NCBI GenBank assembly: GCA_022570795.1
Contig: JAKUDP010000004.1
Span: 1,798,001 to 1,862,000, forward strand
From: Sphaerulina vaccinii
Taxonomy: Eukaryota; Ascomycota; Dothideomycetes; Mycosphaerellales; Mycosphaerellaceae
Length of the DNA: 64,000 nucleotides
Direction of reading: 5' to 3'
The position numbers and the translations under genes were made by a program. The notes below the pieces were generated by a model. The model did not search any database. It worked only from the letters and a program-made list of their open reading frames with translations, and was not told the DNA's origin. The first letter of the stretch is position 1. Every line of letters begins with the position of its first letter. Positions 63,140-64,000 of the stretch are shown here, piece after piece.

Positions 63140-64000
63140 CTACGAGTTGTTCCCAGTGGCAAGACCCCAGAAGTACGCCGCCCAACTTCCAAGAATGAGG
63201 ATACAGAGTCCAATACCAAAGCCACCGCTCACCCTCCTATTCAGTCTCGCCTTACTGCCAGTCTCATATGCCTCTCGCTGCTCATTGATCACATCTCCTT
63301 TCCGCTGACGTTCCTTTCTCGTCCACTGTAACCTCCCCAGGTCCTCAGTGAAGAAACTCCAAACAAACAGCGTCCCACCAACCAAAACAGCGCCAGCAGC
63401 TAGGATAACGTAGACGATTACGACGTGATCATAAGAATTGTTGTCGTTATCTTGGATGACGCCTGTGATTATGCGAACGATAATGTTCATGCAATTGTTC
63501 ACGACAATTTTGATCGCGTAAGCTGCGCCAAAAGTGTCTTGGTACCAGATTGATGTTCGTACGCCGTCGATGATGGCTGTTGGACCGAGCGTAGAGCCAA
63601 AAGCATAGATTCCGAATGCTGCTGCTGTTCCTGCTACTGTTGGACCGAATGCTGCGAGCGACATGGCGGTGAAGCATGTCAGAGCGCAGACTAGTAGGAC
63701 TGTAAGACGGTTTCCGAGGACGTCGATGAAGATTCCTAGGAGAGGGACCAGGAAGAAGCCTAGGTATTGTGCTGAAGCTGTGTACCAGCCAGCTTTTGTT
63801 CCGGCAACGTTAAAGCGTTGTTCTGCGAGTTCTGTGGCGTTTTGAGAAAAGATTATGGCCATTGAAGTTTGGAATGCGGAGAAAGATATGAAACCCCAAA
63901 AAGCCATAGGTAATTGTAAAGCTTTCTTGATCTCAAATTTCTTCGTATTTTCGTGTAGTTTCTCGCCTGTAGCTGGGTCTGCGAGACCATCGGAATAGTG
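63140..64000 (-). CDS. Major facilitator superfamily transporter, 5' part off the window
   Basis: The frame is open from the right edge to the stop at 63140-63142, 286 residues, with no start in the window. Six hydrophobic spans are visible, matching the C-terminal half of an MFS protein (for example FFLVPLLGIFIDVLG followed by NRLTVLLV, the loop-and-span pattern between TM8 and TM9). The end is a final span, FGIGLCILILGSWAAYFWG. The combination resembles the fungal MFSD1-like group (lysosomal/vacuolar carriers) more than drug:H+ antiporters, but the assignment is weak. The substrate is unknown. Confidence 0.75.
   Translation of the reverse strand, partial: HYSDGLADPATGEKLHENTKKFEIKKALQLPMAFWGFISFSAFQTSMAIIFSQNATELAEQRFNVAGTKAGWYTASAQYLGFFLVPLLGIFIDVLGNRLTVLLVCALTCFTAMSLAAFGPTVAGTAAAFGIYAFGSTLGPTAIIDGVRTSIWYQDTFGAAYAIKIVVNNCMNIIVRIITGVIQDNDNNSYDHVVIVYVILAAGAVLVGGTLFVWSFFTEDLGRLQWTRKERQRKGDVINEQREAYETGSKARLNRRVSGGFGIGLCILILGSWAAYFWGLATGNNS

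Noticed and set aside
1..64000. RNA genes, CRISPR arrays and intact transposons
   Set aside because: I looked for tRNA-like T-loop and anticodon arms, rRNA-like segments, regular repeat-spacer patterns and reverse transcriptase or transposase motifs and saw none; a covariance-model search would be needed to exclude small RNAs.

Overview
The window is nuclear DNA of a filamentous ascomycete (Pezizomycotina). Genes are frequently split by short GT-AG introns, mostly 41-90 bases, with CTAAC/CTGAC branch sites. The gene content is fungal throughout: CFEM, UstYa-like/DUF3328, C2H2 plus Zn2Cys6 regulator, PDR-type ABCG pump, AIM9, GFA and cutinase-family enzymes. Small introns plus two mutually similar introns that look like introner-like elements would fit Dothideomycetes, but that class assignment is inference. 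I found no rRNA, tRNA, CRISPR or intact transposon.

Layout. 1-3.3 kb: the end of a membrane-protein gene, a small hypothetical gene and a secreted protein. 3.6-6.7 kb: a large dynamin-like GTPase with five RTX-like nonapeptides at its N terminus. 7.4-9.7 kb: a damaged patch with a CE5/cutinase-like gene (frame change and a TAG) and a chromodomain gene whose frame and intron are intact but which carries three TAG codons. 10-17.4 kb: housekeeping genes (F-box-like, ARM-repeat SmgGDS-like, ARP6, GCIP-like) and a CFEM GPI protein. 17.4-20.8 kb: a duplicated non-coding block, an Arg/Ser/Pro-rich protein and the intact chromodomain paralogue. 21-29 kb: AIM9-like kinase-fold protein, ISA2, phosphoglucomutase, a small membrane protein and a secreted DNase I-fold enzyme. 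29-35 kb: a large AAA ATPase and a P-loop-less STAND-like protein. 35-40 kb: RER1, a small acidic protein, mitochondrial enoyl-CoA hydratase, a 95-residue protein with two introns and a DUF7907-like secreted protein. 42-53 kb: PDR ABC transporter, UstYa-like protein, frameshifted cutinase, C2H2/Zn2Cys6 regulator and short-chain dehydrogenase, which together resemble a small accessory or metabolite locus. 53-64 kb: eIF3c, a DUF1349-like protein, a tandem GFA-domain protein with an in-frame TAG, a Trf4-type poly(A) polymerase and the C-terminal part of an MFS transporter.

The most unusual signals are: (i) five premature stops in three genes that otherwise keep long conserved frames, all of them TAG, two of them exactly at the chromodomain tryptophans (TGG to TAG), which raises recent nonsense mutation, RIP-type change or A-to-I mRNA editing; (ii) two homologous introns inside one dehydrogenase gene; (iii) the RTX-like repeat on a cytosolic GTPase; and (iv) a UstYa-like gene beside a PDR pump and a regulator without a visible core enzyme or precursor.
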